This document shows, in pieces, positions 9,059-18,373 of a DNA stretch of 64,000 nucleotides. A program made the translations under genes and the position numbers. The DNA lies in assembly GCF_900105185.1 (NCBI RefSeq), contig NZ_FNTJ01000003.1:1-64000 (forward strand), given 5' to 3'. Each line of letters opens with the position of its first letter. Position 1 is the first letter of the stretch. Source of the DNA: Pseudomonas saponiphila. Lineage in GTDB: Bacteria > Pseudomonadota > Gammaproteobacteria > Pseudomonadales > Pseudomonadaceae. The notes under the pieces are model-generated. The model searched no databases, was not told where the DNA came from, and saw nothing but the letters and a program-made list of their open reading frames with translations.

Positions 9059-10861
9059 CTATCGTTCTGCAAGCAAATGGCGGTTCTTCTCATAAAGCCT
9101 GTCCCAAGCGTGAATGCCTGGGCGTGATCGCGAAGGCCTCTTCACTAGGCGCATCTCGGAGAAGTGCGGTGATGGGAAGTCGTTACGAACCAGTGGCATA
9201 CGGACGCGGTAGGTGCCGGATTTGGCGACAATGATCCCGTCGCCCTGGTCCAGAGTGGAGAAGTCCTCCGGTTGCAGGATTTCCTCTCGCGTTGCCTTGT
9301 ATCCGGTCGAGACGCTGGCGCTTTCACTGTCATTGGTGAGTGCACCTGTCTGGTCTGATCCATAGCTTTGCCCCGTGCTTGAGCCTGTGGACTCCGACTC
9401 AAACCGTTTGACCATTGTGCCGGCGAGCTCAATGGCGAATTTCCGTGTCTTGGAATCGCGGATGTCGCAGTACACGTGGGTCCAGCAGTTGCCCAGCACC
9501 ATCTCAATGAAGGGGGCTGAAATGTTCTCCAGGAAGCCCACGCCCTGGAACGCGATGATAATCGGCACGTTTGCGCTTCGAGCGAGCTGGAACAGCGATA
9601 CCTGGCCCTCGTCCATGAAGCTCGGGTATTCGTCGAAGATAGCCGGGCACATGGTCAGTGGCTTCTCTTTGGAGAGCTGGATTTCACCGACTGCTCGGGC
9701 CAGGTCAGCAATGAAAAGCTTGCCGAACAACTCCACGCCGTCCTTGTCAGCCAGAGATGACATCGACAGCACGACGACTTTGTTGGAGAGGATCGATTCC
9801 TTGATGTCTACATCTGGGCTGTAGGTATTCACGATCCGCGAGTATTCGGAGTGTGCGAACGCCGAGAGCTTGGAAACCAGACCGCCCAGCAGGTTCTTGA
9901 ACTGGGTTAGGTTCCACTGCTCCTTCACCTCGTCACGCCAGTAGCGCAAGTACGAGTGCAACCATTCCTTGCCGTCAGCATGAGCTGGTGAGTCGGATTC
10001 GCGGATGCTTCTGATCATGTCCAGAAGAATGTCGAAATCAGACAGCAGCGCGATGATGTCCTTGATGTGGAAAGCCGGAGCGCCTGGCTGAAGCTTCATA
10101 GTGAGGATCGCCGCAGTCAGGGAATAGCGGGCGATGTCCTTCCAGAATTCTTCTTTGGAGTTGGCCTGTAGGCGCATTGCCGTCGAGATCGAGGCCCGCG
10201 TGCCGCCGTAGAAGAACGGGTTGTAGGTGTGTGATACCTCGGGGAACTCGAAGTTGATCAGCTGGAGTTCGTCCAGCCGATTCGCTTCCTTCATCATCGC
10301 GTAGATGGCACCTGAAAGGTCGGAGTCTGATTTTGCTTCGACCAAAATTAGGCCGGCACCCTTGCGAATCTGCTGTTGGATGATCGCCAACAGCAGCTCG
10401 GTCTTACCGGTACCCGTGGCAGCCAGAAGCGCCATATGCCGCGTCATGATGTCGTCGGTGAGCATGAAGGGGATCATGCTCGGATACGCCTCAATGAGGG
10501 TCTTGCGCACGGAGTCGGCCGTTGCGGCACCCTCTACGTTGTTGATTTCCTCGATCTTGGATTTCCACTCAGACCAGGGCATAGCACGCCCAAGAAAGGT
10601 TGAGCGGCGAATGTCGCAGTCGGGGATCTCGTCCTCTGTGTAGGACTTGTCCCAAACGACCGGCTTCTCGGCTTCCGCCTGTTTCCGGTCCAGCACCAGA
10701 ACCCAGAACGCTGTGGCGGCGGCAACGGCCAGGGTGATAGGGAGGGGCAGGAACGGGACTGCCGCACCGACCAGAGGCAAGCTGATTGCGATATTGCGCT
10801 GGCGATTGAGTTCCGCCAGTTCCTTATTCAGCGTGTCTTTGCGTACCGACTTGATCGACAT
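9059..10861 (-). CDS. traD: Type IV coupling protein (TraD/TraG-like ATPase)
   Basis: About 600 residues from MSIKSVRKDTLNK. Two hydrophobic spans near residues 25-57 are followed by a cytoplasmic ATPase with Walker A AATGTGKTELLL (about 147-158) and Walker B PAIFDEYPSF. This is the TraD/VirD4 plan: a hexameric pump that brings the relaxase-DNA complex to the secretion channel. A serine/threonine/glycine-rich insert follows the ATPase core. An upstream ATG-like extension to 10957 would overlap the neighbour further and is less likely. No relaxase gene is in the window. Confidence 0.8.
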   Translation of the reverse strand: MSIKSVRKDTLNKELAELNRQRNIAISLPLVGAAVPFLPLPITLAVAAATAFWVLVLDRKQAEAEKPVVWDKSYTEDEIPDCDIRRSTFLGRAMPWSEWKSKIEEINNVEGAATADSVRKTLIEAYPSMIPFMLTDDIMTRHMALLAATGTGKTELLLAIIQQQIRKGAGLILVEAKSDSDLSGAIYAMMKEANRLDELQLINFEFPEVSHTYNPFFYGGTRASISTAMRLQANSKEEFWKDIARYSLTAAILTMKLQPGAPAFHIKDIIALLSDFDILLDMIRSIRESDSPAHADGKEWLHSYLRYWRDEVKEQWNLTQFKNLLGGLVSKLSAFAHSEYSRIVNTYSPDVDIKESILSNKVVVLSMSSLADKDGVELFGKLFIADLARAVGEIQLSKEKPLTMCPAIFDEYPSFMDEGQVSLFQLARSANVPIIIAFQGVGFLENISAPFIEMVLGNCWTHVYCDIRDSKTRKFAIELAGTMVKRFESESTGSSTGQSYGSDQTGALTNDSESASVSTGYKATREEILQPEDFSTLDQGDGIIVAKSGTYRVRMPLVRNDFPSPHFSEMRLVKRPSRSRPGIHAWDRLYEKNRHLLAER

Positions 10862-13043
10862 CGTTTTCAATCCAATCAGGGATGCGTGTGCGGCATCGAG
10901 GTGTTTTGCGATCGGCAAAACCAACTTCCAACCCATCGAGCTCGCCGATGACGACAAGGCTTGTTTTCGTGGTGTTGATCAGGGATGCCAGAAGCTCGGG
11001 GCTGATAAGCGGGTGGTGCTCTTTGAGCACGACAAGGATGACCACTTCATAGATCCGGCCACGGACGAATTTCGGAGGGACAACAGCGCCCTGGAATACG
11101 TCGACTCGCTTGCGCACCGAGAGGTCAAACTGTTGGCCGTTGCTGTCAGAAAGGCTGATAGCTTCGCCGGTGATCGAATTTGCTTTGAATACCGAGAAGG
11201 CCGGGTGGTTCTCATGGCAGAACACCTGCTTCACGACCACAGGCAAGCCTTGGAAAAGCTCCTTTCCATTGAAGGCAATGGGCGTGTCGTTGCTGGTGAA
11301 TGCCTTGGCGATTGGCCTCGCAAGCCACTGCGTGAGGTCGCCACCGACTGACTGTGCCTTCGCGCTGGGTACGACAGTTCGAATGTCGAGCAATGGGTCG
11401 CACCCTAGCTGATCGGCAAATGCCTTGAGCAGCTCTGGGATGACCTCTGGAATCAGGTCGGCTTGGGCCTCAATCCAGCTGAGTGGCCGGCGTGGGTCAA
11501 ACTCGCCACCGGTTTGCCCAAGTGCACCACTCCAAAGACGGTTTGCAATCAGCCTTCTATCCGATCTGGCCGGCAGCCAAAAGCTCGCCTGGAGCGTCTT
11601 GTACTTGGGCTGCTCGAAGATCGTCTCGAACGGTTGGCCAATCGTCGGAGCTGGCAAATCGCGGGGGAGGCCCAGCATATAGATGCGGCCGCTTATGGGC
11701 ATCGCGAGGATGGTTCTGTAGAGCTCTTCGGTACCGAAGGAATCAGCTCCCACGAGAAGCAGAACATCGGTTTCGACTGGGCGCTTGTCGTGAAATGCAG
11801 GAACCCCTGATGTCGGGTCTAGTCCGACCAGTGCGCCATAGGTGACAACCGGCGCGTCATCGCCGACCTGGCTGCTCAACTCTCGGGCCAGTTCGGAGGT
11901 ATATGTGGCTATCGTCAGGTCAGCGCCATAAGCCTTCATCCAGAGAGTCATGCCGCGGGCAATCGCGAACTGGTCCTCGATGGTTTCACACTGAACCAAC
12001 GCAAGGCGTTCGCTCAGCATCGTCTTGAGACCGGCGGCGAGAGATTTTGCAGCTGCGCCCTTCATCAGGGGTTCGAGAAGGGAGATTGCCATGTTGTTCG
12101 AGGGAACAAGGTCGTCGCAGTCTTCTGTCGTGAATGTGCTCCATTCATCGAGCAGGGCAATCAGGCCTCTCTCTGCTTGGTAAATCTTCTTCAACTGGCA
12201 CTTGCTGTCAGCCACGGTGATCACGCCAGCCACTGCAAGCTCTTTCACGGCATCAGCAATCAGCGGGCGCACCTGCTCGCGCTTGAGGTTGAGCAACTCC
12301 ATCACGCCGGCGATCAGTGGATGGGCCTCGACGTAGCTATGACCGGCCCAGGTGTCACGGCGAAGGACAGCAACAACGGCTCCCTTCACTGCCGAAAGCG
12401 AAGCGTTAGGCACGCCAAAACGGTGAGCCAGGCGAAGTGCAGTCGCGAAGAGGATGTCGTCGAAGTGGACGTAGAGCAGGTACGGGTCAGCTCTGAGGCG
12501 CTCATTGAGGTCTTCTGTAAACCCGATAATCCGCTGTAGGCCCGTCAGCTTATCTTCCGGTATGCCTTCGATATCGATCTTGGCCTGCGCCAGTTGATCC
12601 GCCTTCTGATCGCGCCAGATATCACCAAGCTTTCGGGCGTCTGCTTCGGATATCCCCGCCTCAGTGAGTCTTTCCGGGTGGCGGTCGAGAATGTTGATCA
12701 CGTCTTCGCCGAAGAACCCGACGACTTTGTTCGTCACTGAGCGCGAGAGCTTGGCCAGTGAAGAAAGGTACCCTGGCAAGGATTCCACCGAAGACGGTGG
12801 CATGGAGCTGAAGCGACGTGCATTGAAGTCGGCATTCGGCGCGTCAGGTTCGAACTTGCCTTGCAGCACAAAGTCCTCGTAGAGGATTGGCATGCCGAAA
12901 TCACCAATGGCGGTGAAGGTGCTGCCGTCAGTGCGCTTGAAGCGGCATATCGACCACGGGCTGTCAGGGTCGCTGTAGATGATCTCAACCAAGGTGCCAC
13001 GCTCCTGCGAAAGCTCAGCTCCAATGCCCCCGATATCCGACAT
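10824..13043 (-). CDS. RecD2-like helicase homologue that has lost its ATPase motifs
   Basis: 739 residues from MSDIGGIGAEL. The N terminus matches RecD2: an OB-like strand set (YSDPDSPWSICRFKR), helix-hairpin-helix repeats (VVGFFGEDVINILDRHPERL) and a segment like NPYRL...GFKTADRIA (DPYLLYVHFDDILFATALRL). The helicase region can still be followed (TIATYTSELARELSS, then VLLLVGADSFGTEELYRTIL, then GLPRDLPAPTIG). However, the Walker A Gly-Lys-Thr is absent (ALVQCETIEDQ stands there) and the DE of motif II is replaced by GA. It therefore looks like a non-catalytic relative kept for DNA or protein binding. It overlaps the coupling-protein gene by 38 bases. Confidence 0.65.
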   Translation of the reverse strand: MSDIGGIGAELSQERGTLVEIIYSDPDSPWSICRFKRTDGSTFTAIGDFGMPILYEDFVLQGKFEPDAPNADFNARRFSSMPPSSVESLPGYLSSLAKLSRSVTNKVVGFFGEDVINILDRHPERLTEAGISEADARKLGDIWRDQKADQLAQAKIDIEGIPEDKLTGLQRIIGFTEDLNERLRADPYLLYVHFDDILFATALRLAHRFGVPNASLSAVKGAVVAVLRRDTWAGHSYVEAHPLIAGVMELLNLKREQVRPLIADAVKELAVAGVITVADSKCQLKKIYQAERGLIALLDEWSTFTTEDCDDLVPSNNMAISLLEPLMKGAAAKSLAAGLKTMLSERLALVQCETIEDQFAIARGMTLWMKAYGADLTIATYTSELARELSSQVGDDAPVVTYGALVGLDPTSGVPAFHDKRPVETDVLLLVGADSFGTEELYRTILAMPISGRIYMLGLPRDLPAPTIGQPFETIFEQPKYKTLQASFWLPARSDRRLIANRLWSGALGQTGGEFDPRRPLSWIEAQADLIPEVIPELLKAFADQLGCDPLLDIRTVVPSAKAQSVGGDLTQWLARPIAKAFTSNDTPIAFNGKELFQGLPVVVKQVFCHENHPAFSVFKANSITGEAISLSDSNGQQFDLSVRKRVDVFQGAVVPPKFVRGRIYEVVILVVLKEHHPLISPELLASLINTTKTSLVVIGELDGLEVGFADRKTPRCRTRIPDWIENDVDQVGTQRHAE

Positions 13044-13049
13044 GCTCAA

Positions 13050-13541
13050 TCAGTCCTCGTGCCCATCGCCGAGCAGTCTGCCGCTGTTCACGCTGCGGGC
13101 CGCTTTCTTCGTCGATTTGATCGCGGAAAACACGGCTCGTTGAGCTGAATCCAGTACGGCCGCGTTATCGGCATGCACATCGGGGTAGCGGCGAATGAGC
13201 GCGACCAGGATGTCGTAGTCCGCTACCAGATCAACAGCCGGCATGACCAGGTGGCTAATCACGAGGTGATCATCAAAAGCGGGAATCCCACTGAGCCCGT
13301 CAAATAGCCCGTCACCATTGGCGAACAGGAATGGTCGGAGCAGGCGGAGAATGTGGTCATGCCGGTCTTCAACCTTGCACATAACCTGTGAGGCGATGAC
13401 CTTCTGCTCTTTCAGCGGTTTACGACTCATCAGGCCAGTCGCTGAGCTGAGGAAGTATCCGAGCATTGGCGGCCGGCTCTTTTCATCTTCAAAGCGCGGC
13501 AATACGAAGGCTTGAGCTTCTGGCGTATAGATCAGTTGCAT
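13050..13541 (-). CDS. Unknown protein, first gene of the tra-side operon
   Basis: 163 residues from MQLIYTPEAQAFVLP. A TTG-started extension to 13592 runs through the likely promoter and is rejected. The protein is soluble with no signal peptide, and has a basic C terminus (SAIKSTKKAARS). It ends seven bases before the RecD2-like ATG. No family recognised. Confidence 0.6.
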   Translation of the reverse strand: MQLIYTPEAQAFVLPRFEDEKSRPPMLGYFLSSATGLMSRKPLKEQKVIASQVMCKVEDRHDHILRLLRPFLFANGDGLFDGLSGIPAFDDHLVISHLVMPAVDLVADYDILVALIRRYPDVHADNAAVLDSAQRAVFSAIKSTKKAARSVNSGRLLGDGHED

Positions 13542-13564
13542 GGGTGCGTTACCAGACTTGGTTA

Positions 13565-13592
13565 ATCTTAATAGTGTCTTTGTAGTGTCCAA
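13565..13592 (-). promoter_or_regulatory. Likely sigma-70 promoter for the tra-side operon
   Basis: On the minus strand TTGGAC (13592-13587) is followed after 16 bases by TAAGAT (13570-13565). It sits between the HU terminator and the first gene of the block, the right place for an operon promoter. Inferred from sequence only. Confidence 0.5.
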
Positions 13593-13610
13593 AACGACCC
13601 ATGTTGAACG

Positions 13611-13637
13611 AAAAAACCCGCCGAAGCGGGTTTTTTC
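13611..13637 (-). terminator. Rho-independent terminator after hup
   Basis: Hairpin ACCCGC-CGAA-GCGGGT with A-run and T-run on either side, so it can work in both directions. It separates hup from the tra block. Confidence 0.85.
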
Positions 13638-13661
13638 TTGATGACCGGCGAGGGTGTGAAG

Positions 13662-13934
13662 TTACGCCAGAGCGTCCTTCAGGGCCTTGCCGGCTTTGAA
13701 GCCAGGCACCTTGGCGGCGGCGATGGAGATCGGCTTGCCGGTGGAGGGGTTGCGACCCTCGCGAGCTGCGCGCTCTTTGACATGGAAGGTGCCGAAACCG
13801 ATCAGCGTGACGGAATCGCCGCTCTTCATGGCATCGGTGATTACGTCGATCAGGGCGGTCAGAGTCTCGCCAGTGGCAGATTTGCTCTGCTGGGTCTTGG
13901 CCGCGACGGCATCGATCAGTTCGGACTTGTTCAT
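13662..13934 (-). CDS. hup: HU-family DNA-binding protein
   Basis: 90 residues starting [20 protein letters not shown], with the conserved HU beta-arm region [10 protein letters not shown] and C-terminal [11 protein letters not shown]. It has the full HU length. HU bends and compacts DNA, and plasmid copies may limit the cost of a large plasmid by restoring the HU:DNA ratio (inference). AGGAGT precedes the ATG. The gene stands alone, with its own promoter and terminator. Confidence 0.95.
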   Translation of the reverse strand: MNKSELIDAVAAKTQQSKSATGETLTALIDVITDAMKSGDSVTLIGFGTFHVKERAAREGRNPSTGKPISIAAAKVPGFKAGKALKDALA

Positions 13935-13972
13935 AGGGGTAACTCCTGAGTGTTTGTGTTGAACGAGGGTGA

Positions 13973-14000
13973 GTATAACGAGCAGGCCGAGAAGTCCAAC
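13973..14000 (-). promoter_or_regulatory. Likely hup promoter
   Basis: Minus strand: TTGGAC (14000-13995), 16 bases, TATACT (13978-13973), about 40 bases upstream of the hup ATG. Both boxes are close to the sigma-70 consensus. Confidence 0.6.
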
Positions 14001-15509
14001 TCAAATAGCCCTTCCGGAAGCCAAGGCTCTGCGGGTGTGGTAAAGGATCAGATACACCCCGAGGATCAGCCACGAAGTCGAGAAGACTGTGATGATCAAG
14101 TTGAAGGTGACCTTCATGTCCAGGGTGATTGAGCTGAAGCTTGGAGGCGTGGTGGTCATTCGCATCTGCCCATCCCGGTAGGTGATGGCGCGAAGAAACT
14201 CCGGGCGATCAATGTATTTGACCGGGTTGCGGGAGAGGGCCTTATCAACCCATGGCAGATAGAGTGGCTGATACGTCCCTGCCGCTACCGTGCGTGCGAG
14301 GTCGCGCAGGCCAGGGCTTATCCCTGTAGCGACCGAAAGGCTTTCGGCCTCGGCTGATTTGCATCTTGAACCGTCACAGTCGCTGCTGGTGTGTGATGGG
14401 AAGATGGGGGTATGTGCGGCCAGCGGGGTCGATACCAGTCGGAACTGATCATCAACTTTACCGAGAATGCGGAGCCAGAGACCGGCATCCTCACCTTCCA
14501 TTCCTTCGATCCAGGCGTGCGCAAAGAACTCAGTTTGAGCAGCTGTGTCGAGCGTCGCCAGTAGCCTGCTCGATGCACTTGCTTTCATGTCCGCCACGTC
14601 ACCGTGACAAACGGCCCCAGCAGGGCAGGTTGCACCGTCTAGTGCATAGCGCTCCATCGGCATGGTGAGCGAGACAGGAAGCGGGTCTTCGGAGTAACGG
14701 ATCTGCTTGCCATTCACTGAGGCCAGTCCCGCATGCATGACACCATCAGCGTCTCGTGTTACCCACATGTGGTCGATTGCAAGAATGCGCAGCGCATAGG
14801 GGAGGTGGATTCGCAACTGCGGATCTAGGGCCCAAGCCTCTTCGAACTTGGCCTGATCGACGGGGCTGGCAGCGCAGGCCGAACGCATGGTTTTGCAGGT
14901 CGCTGCATAGTCGTCGGCAGTGGCGGTACGTTCGAGCATGTCAGCAAATACTGTCTCCACCGGCTTGTATGAGACTTCGACGATCGATAGGTGGAACATG
15001 AGGGTGCTGATCAAGCTGCCCCAGATCATGATCGTTGCGAAGACCCGCGAAGTCGTCTTGGTCGAGCGCTTCAGGCACAGGCAAAGGCCGGCGATGGCGA
15101 TCGCGACCTGGATTGGCACGACGAAGAGCTGTGCGTTCAATTCATGGAGGTTCACCCGGTAGTTCTGTGAGTACCACTCGGAGAAGTCATAGACATCAAT
15201 TGCCTGCCACAGGATAAATGTCGCCGGTGGGATCGCCGCGAGTAGCAGCAGGGTGGTCTGCCTGGCTATCAGGTGCGCAACCATGAAGACCACGAATGCG
15301 CGCAGTAGATAGTCGCGCAGGTCGAAGGTGATCGATACAAGCGATGCATCCCGAAGAATGCCGGGGATAAGGCCAAAGAGGGCGAGATATGCACCCCAGG
15401 CTAAAGCGAAGAGGAAAAGACGGCCGGGGCTTTGGGCCAGGTACGCTGTGATTGTCGCAAGTTTTGGGCTGCTGGAAGGTGCCGCAGAGGCCGGGGCTTT
15501 GGCGTTCAT
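14001..15509 (-). CDS. Large membrane protein of unknown function
   Basis: 502 residues. The N-terminal third has about four hydrophobic spans (LFLFALAWGAYLALFGLIPG, TTLLLLAAIPPATFILW, VVPIQVAIAIAGLCLCL, FATIMIWGSLISTLMFHL). A central soluble domain has paired cysteines (CKTMRSACAAS, CPAGAVCHGD, DCDGSRCKS) and is probably periplasmic. A last span lies near the C terminus (LIITVFSTSWLILGVYLIL). The gene stops where the hup promoter begins. Family not recognised. The cysteine pairs suggest disulphides and an envelope role. Confidence 0.6.
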   Translation of the reverse strand: MNAKAPASAAPSSSPKLATITAYLAQSPGRLFLFALAWGAYLALFGLIPGILRDASLVSITFDLRDYLLRAFVVFMVAHLIARQTTLLLLAAIPPATFILWQAIDVYDFSEWYSQNYRVNLHELNAQLFVVPIQVAIAIAGLCLCLKRSTKTTSRVFATIMIWGSLISTLMFHLSIVEVSYKPVETVFADMLERTATADDYAATCKTMRSACAASPVDQAKFEEAWALDPQLRIHLPYALRILAIDHMWVTRDADGVMHAGLASVNGKQIRYSEDPLPVSLTMPMERYALDGATCPAGAVCHGDVADMKASASSRLLATLDTAAQTEFFAHAWIEGMEGEDAGLWLRILGKVDDQFRLVSTPLAAHTPIFPSHTSSDCDGSRCKSAEAESLSVATGISPGLRDLARTVAAGTYQPLYLPWVDKALSRNPVKYIDRPEFLRAITYRDGQMRMTTTPPSFSSITLDMKVTFNLIITVFSTSWLILGVYLILYHTRRALASGRAI

Positions 15510-15581
15510 TCAATGTCCGGGGCAGGGGTGCGCCCGGATGATAAATGGCAGCCTTATGTCATCCCAGCCAAGTCGGACTCG

Positions 15582-15908
15582 TCAAATCACGGCAGAGAGG
15601 ATGCTACCGGCGAACAGTCCTACACCCATGAGCCGGATGGCTTGCGGGTAGAACTCCATCTCAGCCTTCTTGCACAGGTGGGCAATGGGCAGGCAGAAGC
15701 ACATGACCAGGAAGGTCCAGATCACGTTCGTAGCGGTCAATTGCTCGATCAGGGAGCCGTCAGCTCCTGCCGGAGAACCGAGCATCTGGGCGATCACCAG
15801 CGCGAGCACACTCAAAGCGCCAATCAGGGCCATGATCAGGTTAGGCGTAAAACTGAAAGGACCAACCTGAACGACCGGGGTGGAATCATCTTCAGTGTGT
15901 TGATTGCG
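15582..15908 (-). CDS. Small membrane protein of unknown function
   Basis: 108 residues from MRNQHTEDDSTP, chosen because GGAG lies about nine bases upstream (an upstream extension to 15953 lacks this). Three hydrophobic segments: LIMALIGALSVLALVIAQ, VIWTFLVMCFCLPIAHL and AIRLMGVGLFAGSILSAV. It lies about 70 bases upstream of the large membrane protein and in the same direction, so the two may work together. Confidence 0.55.
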   Translation of the reverse strand, partial: RNQHTEDDSTPVVQVGPFSFTPNLIMALIGALSVLALVIAQMLGSPAGADGSLIEQLTATNVIWTFLVMCFCLPIAHLCKKAEMEFYPQAIRLMGVGLFAGSILSAVI

Positions 15909-15965
15909 CATGTCTGTTCTCTCCTGCATGGAGCGGTTCTTCAGCAACATCATAGCACTCGCAAG

Positions 15966-16304
15966 TCATGCTGAATCAGGTTTGGACGCCTGGCTGTTTG
16001 CCAGCTTGGTCGCCGCTTCCCACAGGGCCGGGCAGTCTTCCGCAGTGCAGCCTACAGAGCTCATTGCTTCGATAGATCGCTGAACCGCCTTCCGGAAGTT
16101 CAGGGTGTGATTCAGGGTTTCGAATTTTTCTTTGGCCTCAACGGTCGACGCCAATGGCACGATCACGCTGACGCCGCTGTCGTCGACAACCACGTTCCAG
16201 GCTGTCGGGCTGATACCAGTCTGTCGCGTGGTCAGGAAGTCGAGGTGGTCAACCAGGCTGTGTGCTGCTGGCCCATAAATCGAATCGATTGCGGCGTTTC
16301 TCAT
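15966..16304 (-). CDS. Small soluble protein of unknown function
   Basis: 112 residues from MRNAAIDSIYGPAA. Mixed alpha/beta character, one closely spaced cysteine pair (VGCTAEDCPAL), no signal peptide. It lies between the CRISPR array and the membrane-protein pair, reading away from the array. TTACACT at 16344-16338 (minus strand) may be its -10 box. No family recognised. Confidence 0.5.
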   Translation of the reverse strand: MRNAAIDSIYGPAAHSLVDHLDFLTTRQTGISPTAWNVVVDDSGVSVIVPLASTVEAKEKFETLNHTLNFRKAVQRSIEAMSSVGCTAEDCPALWEAATKLANSQASKPDSA

Positions 16305-16427
16305 CTTCAAACTCTGCGTTGTGGTGTCGGTAGATTCAGTGTAACGGCGCAATGTGAAGTGTTTTCCTCTGCGTTCTTTGACATCACCGCATGTTCGAAC
16401 ATGGCAATCGTCAATCGCCCACCTTGA

Positions 16428-17693
16428 TTTTCATACCACCTACACGGTGGCGAGTAGGTGAGGATCGAGACGAAGCGCACCCTTGATACTTCAAGCCGCC
16501 TACACGGCGGCAAACGGACAGGCGCTCAGCCAGTCATTTAGCACTGCCCTTCAAGCCGCCTGTCCGGCGGCAAACTACGGCGGCGAGGTGAGGCCTTCGC
16601 AGGTCTGCCTTCAAGCCGCCTGTGCGGCGGCAAATGATGAGCGTCGGCAGGTGCTAGGCCGAATTCACCTTCAAGCCGCCTGTGCGGCGGCAAATTTCGA
16701 TACAGGCTAGCTGGCAGCCCTGCGGGCCCTTCAAGCCGCCTATACGGCGGCAAACTTCCTCAGCTCCATTAGCGTGAACTGGTTATACCTTCAAGCCGCC
16801 TATACGGCGGCAAACGGTGCATGTCCCCCGCGACAAGCGCAACAACTCCTTCAAGCCGCCTATACGGTGGCAAACCCGAGTCAAACACTCGTGCAGTAAC
16901 CCATATACCTTCAAGCCGCCTGTGCGGCGGCAAACTCGACCTCAACACGCTGTTGCCCGCGTATGTCCCTTCAAGCCGCCTATACGGCGGCAAACCGCAG
17001 GTTGTCAGCAAGCAAATCGCACTTCCAGCCTTCAAGCCGCCTATACGGCGGCAAACGTGCCGACTTGGCGTGCGTGAGTCGATGCGGCCCTTCAAGCCGC
17101 CTATACGGCGGCAAACTCAGAGCAAGCTGCGCGCGAGCGTGAGGCACACCTTCAAGCCGCCTATACGGCGGCAAACCATTTATGCGGGTTTTGGGGCGTA
17201 TGCTTTGACCTTCAAGCCGCCTATACGGCGGCAAACGCGAGCGGGCGGCGGGTGAGCGCTCCTGGTGGCCTTCAAGCCGCCTATACGGCGGCAAACTCGA
17301 ACGCATCGAGGTCGCGATGCAGAACTCTCCTTCAAGCCGCCTATACGGCGGCAAATTGCATATACGTGAAGTGATGCGTGAGATTGAACCTTCAAGCCGC
17401 CTGTTCGGCGGCAAATGGATGTTTACGCCGACGTGGCGGGGTACGACTCCTTCAAGCCGCCTATGCGGCGGCAAATCCTGGCAGCGTACGCGGCAGCGCA
17501 CCTTCAATCCTTCAAGCCGCCTGTACGGCGGCAAAACCTCAATCGATGCAGTTGGGACCCTATGATCAACCTTCAAGCCGCCTGCGCGGCGGCAAACAAT
17601 CAAGGATATTCGGGTAGACATGATCAACTGCCTTCAAGCCGCCTATACGGCGGCAAAGCCCTCAGCCTTCAAGCCGCCTGTCCGGCGGCGAAT
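16428..17693 (-). CRISPR. CRISPR array, 22 repeats of 28 bp, type IV-A
   Basis: Repeats start at 16428, 16488, then every 60 bp to 16968, 17029 and every 60 bp to 17509, then 17570, 17631 and 17666. Twenty spacers are 32-33 bp; the last gap (17659-17665) is only 7 bp. Read on the minus strand the repeat is GTTT, stem GCCGCC, loop GTATA, stem GGCGGC, then TTGAAGG. Cleavage at the base of the stem leaves an 8-base handle, so the array is probably transcribed in the same direction as csf5. The plan resembles type I-F repeats. The copy at 16428 is degenerate and marks the far end. No leader separates the array from csf5: the last repeat touches the csf5 stop codon. Confidence 0.97.
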
Positions 17694-18373
17694 TAAGCAG
17701 ATACGTCGGTTGGGTAAACCGCTGGAACCAGATCACCTGACCAGTACGGCACCTGCACCGTCAGTTCAGCTACTGGAACTTTGCGGTGGCCGCTGATCCG
17801 GTTCCAAACGTCCAGGGGGAGTGGCCGTGCAGGCGTGCCGTTCGGCATGATCCATGAGCAGTCACGCTCAGCAGGCATCTTTACCCAACTCACATCAAGG
17901 ATCTCGCCCGCGCCGGCGTTGGCCCTCCGGCCGAGCCCTGGGATGTTGTTTCGTATCATCTCGACGACTCGTTCAGGGTCGCCCTTGCCGAAGAAAACAA
18001 CAGTCTTTGCGTCAATGCCGGCGTAACTGCTCATGTTTGCTTTGTACGGGCCGCGCTGAGTAGTAACTGCAAGGTAGCGCTTCACCTTGCCGCGTGACTG
18101 GGGAGCGAAATGCTCGTCAGTCATGTCGGCCAGGCCCCGCAAGTTCATGATGCGCTGAACAACCGTGTGGCTGTAGCCGCCGGAGACGAAGGCGCAGCTC
18201 GCTTTGAAAATGCCGTCCTCGCGTTCAAGCGGAATATGCGCAATGGTGTCAGCCCCCATCAGGCCCTGCTCGCGAAACACAGCTGCGGACAGCAGGCTAT
18301 CGAGAGTTGTCCGTGGGCGGCTCATGACAAAGGGGGTGGCCAGCTTGATCACGAGTTTGAATGCAGTCGACAT
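17693..18373 (-). CDS. csf5: Csf5, Cas6-like crRNA-processing nuclease of type IV-A
   Basis: 226 residues starting MSTAFKLVIKLATPFV, a ferredoxin-like beta strand as in RAMP proteins, with a glycine-rich loop near the middle (IPGLGRRANAGAGEI). Csf5 cuts the repeat at the base of its hairpin and stays on the mature crRNA. It lies between csf4 and the array, the usual type IV-A place. Its ATG overlaps the csf4 stop (TGATG), and its own stop overlaps the first array repeat by one base. Confidence 0.85.
   Translation of the reverse strand: MSTAFKLVIKLATPFVMSRPRTTLDSLLSAAVFREQGLMGADTIAHIPLEREDGIFKASCAFVSGGYSHTVVQRIMNLRGLADMTDEHFAPQSRGKVKRYLAVTTQRGPYKANMSSYAGIDAKTVVFFGKGDPERVVEMIRNNIPGLGRRANAGAGEILDVSWVKMPAERDCSWIMPNGTPARPLPLDVWNRISGHRKVPVAELTVQVPYWSGDLVPAVYPTDVSA

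Noticed and set aside
16483..17696. Many short frames on both strands with repeated LPPYRRLEG or FKPPIRRQT strings
   Set aside because: They are read-through of the CRISPR repeats and spacers, not proteins.
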